From contig CABUXL010000090.1 of assembly GCA_902495525.1 (NCBI GenBank), forward strand, positions 1-6,108: a DNA stretch of 6,108 bases, in the 5' to 3' direction. This DNA comes from an uncultured Collinsella sp. (lineage in GTDB: Bacteria > Actinomycetota > Coriobacteriia > Coriobacteriales > Coriobacteriaceae). Positions 5,568-6,108 of this stretch are shown here, one piece after another. Within the stretch, counting starts at the first letter, position 1. Every line of letters starts with the position of its first letter. A program made the translations under genes and the position numbers. Under the pieces are notes generated by a model, which searched no databases, was not told the origin of the DNA, and saw only the letters and a list, made by a program, of their open reading frames with translations.

Positions 5568-6108
5568 ATGGCATCGCGGTATCAGATTGTATGTATGGTG
5601 GTCGATTGCGGCAGCCTGAAACGTGCCGCCGACGAGCTGGGCTATACGCAAAGTGCGGTGAGCCAGGCCGTCAAAGCCCTCGAGCGCGAGCTGGGCACCA
5701 CGATTATCGAGCGCGGCAAGCAAGGCGTGTCGCTTACGCGCGACGGCAAACAGTATCTGCCGTATTTGCGCCAGATCGTAACTGCCGAGGCCGAGCTTGA
5801 GGGCAAGCGTCAGGAGTTGCTGGGGCTTTCGTCGACCGACATTCGTATTGCGACGTTTACCAACGTGAGCCGCACCGTGTTGCCGCGCGTGATTCGGGAC
5901 TTTGGAGCCCTGCATCCGGGTGTGCGCTTTACCCTCAAGCAGGGCGATTACACGCGCAACGCCCAGTGGGTGCACGATGGCGTGGTTGACTTTTGCTTTA
6001 CGGCACGCGGATTTACCGCGGGGCTCCAGAAGCGCGTGGTCTATCACGACGAGCTGGTGGCGCTGCTGCCGACCGCGCATCCGCTGACGGCAAAGGAAAA
6101 GGTGACGC
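5568..6108 (+). CDS. LysR-type transcriptional regulator, 3' end outside window
   Basis: This is a DNA-binding regulator of the LysR family, normally about 300 residues; 180 codons are visible and the frame is open at the right edge. The N-terminal winged helix-turn-helix is clear: GSLKRAADELGYTQSAVSQ (15-33), then KALERELGTTIIERGKQG and SLTRDGKQYL (36-64). A linker helix follows at about 65-88. The ligand-binding domain starts at DIRIATFTNVSRTVLPRVI (91-109), with the usual F-x3-HPGV (112-119), HDGVVDF (136-142) and a YHDELVALLP strand (159-168). The start follows GGAGG with a 4-base spacer. The gene is divergent from the EamA transporter gene, the common setting in which such a regulator controls its neighbour and itself. 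The inducer is unknown. Cys at residues 9 and 14 near the helix-turn-helix has no obvious role. The family is secure; the regulated target is inferred. Confidence 0.93.
   Translation, partial: MASRYQIVCMVVDCGSLKRAADELGYTQSAVSQAVKALERELGTTIIERGKQGVSLTRDGKQYLPYLRQIVTAEAELEGKRQELLGLSSTDIRIATFTNVSRTVLPRVIRDFGALHPGVRFTLKQGDYTRNAQWVHDGVVDFCFTARGFTAGLQKRVVYHDELVALLPTAHPLTAKEKVT

Noticed and set aside
5510..5800. Plus-strand open frame of 96 codons starting just before the LysR gene, considered as a leader or small gene
   Set aside because: Most of it overlaps the LysR gene in another frame. The start lacks a good ribosome site, and the palindrome lies inside it, which better fits noncoding DNA.
5547..6080. 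Minus-strand open frame of 177 codons opposite the LysR gene
   Set aside because: It is an antisense shadow of a clear LysR helix-turn-helix and ligand-domain sequence, and no domain is visible in its own product.

Overview
The window holds four protein genes of ordinary bacterial type: a very large surface-type leucine-rich-repeat protein, a DNA-repair enzyme, a membrane transporter and a LysR-type regulator. The DNA is GC-rich (by eye near 60%). The reading frames almost never use TTA, CTA or TCA codons, and the three visible start codons have strong AGGAG-type ribosome sites about 4 bases upstream. Together with the gene types, this suggests a gut Actinomycetota of the class Coriobacteriia, something like Collinsella. 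That placement is an inference from style and has not been tested by a search.

Layout: bases 1-3686 (+) are the 3' part of a long gene whose start lies left of the window. The frame is open to base 3, so the ATG at 132 is internal. It encodes at least 1227 residues: a Gly/Ser-rich linker, about 290 residues I cannot assign, then blocks of BspA-like (LRR_5) leucine-rich repeats. The C-terminal third carries two copies of an 81-83 residue module ending in ENRLR-x3-G. Bases 3692-4420 (-) encode uracil-DNA glycosylase (ung), converging on the first gene with a 5-base gap. Bases 4507-5409 (-) encode a ten-helix EamA/DMT-family transporter. Bases 5568 to the right edge (+) are the first 180 codons of a LysR-type regulator transcribed divergently from the transporter.

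How they may work together: the regulator and transporter share a 158-base divergent intergenic region, the classic arrangement in which a LysR protein controls its neighbour. That region also holds a perfect 14-base palindrome with a central CG, which looks more like a LacI/PurR-family operator than a LysR site. ung is a housekeeping repair gene that probably has its own promoter in the 86 bases after the transporter. The surface protein has no evident functional link to the other three.

I see no RNA genes, mobile elements, CRISPR arrays or origins. The parts least explained by known families are the unassigned N-terminal region of the surface protein, its duplicated C-terminal module, and the palindrome in the divergent promoter region. 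I do not see good evidence for a new multi-gene system.
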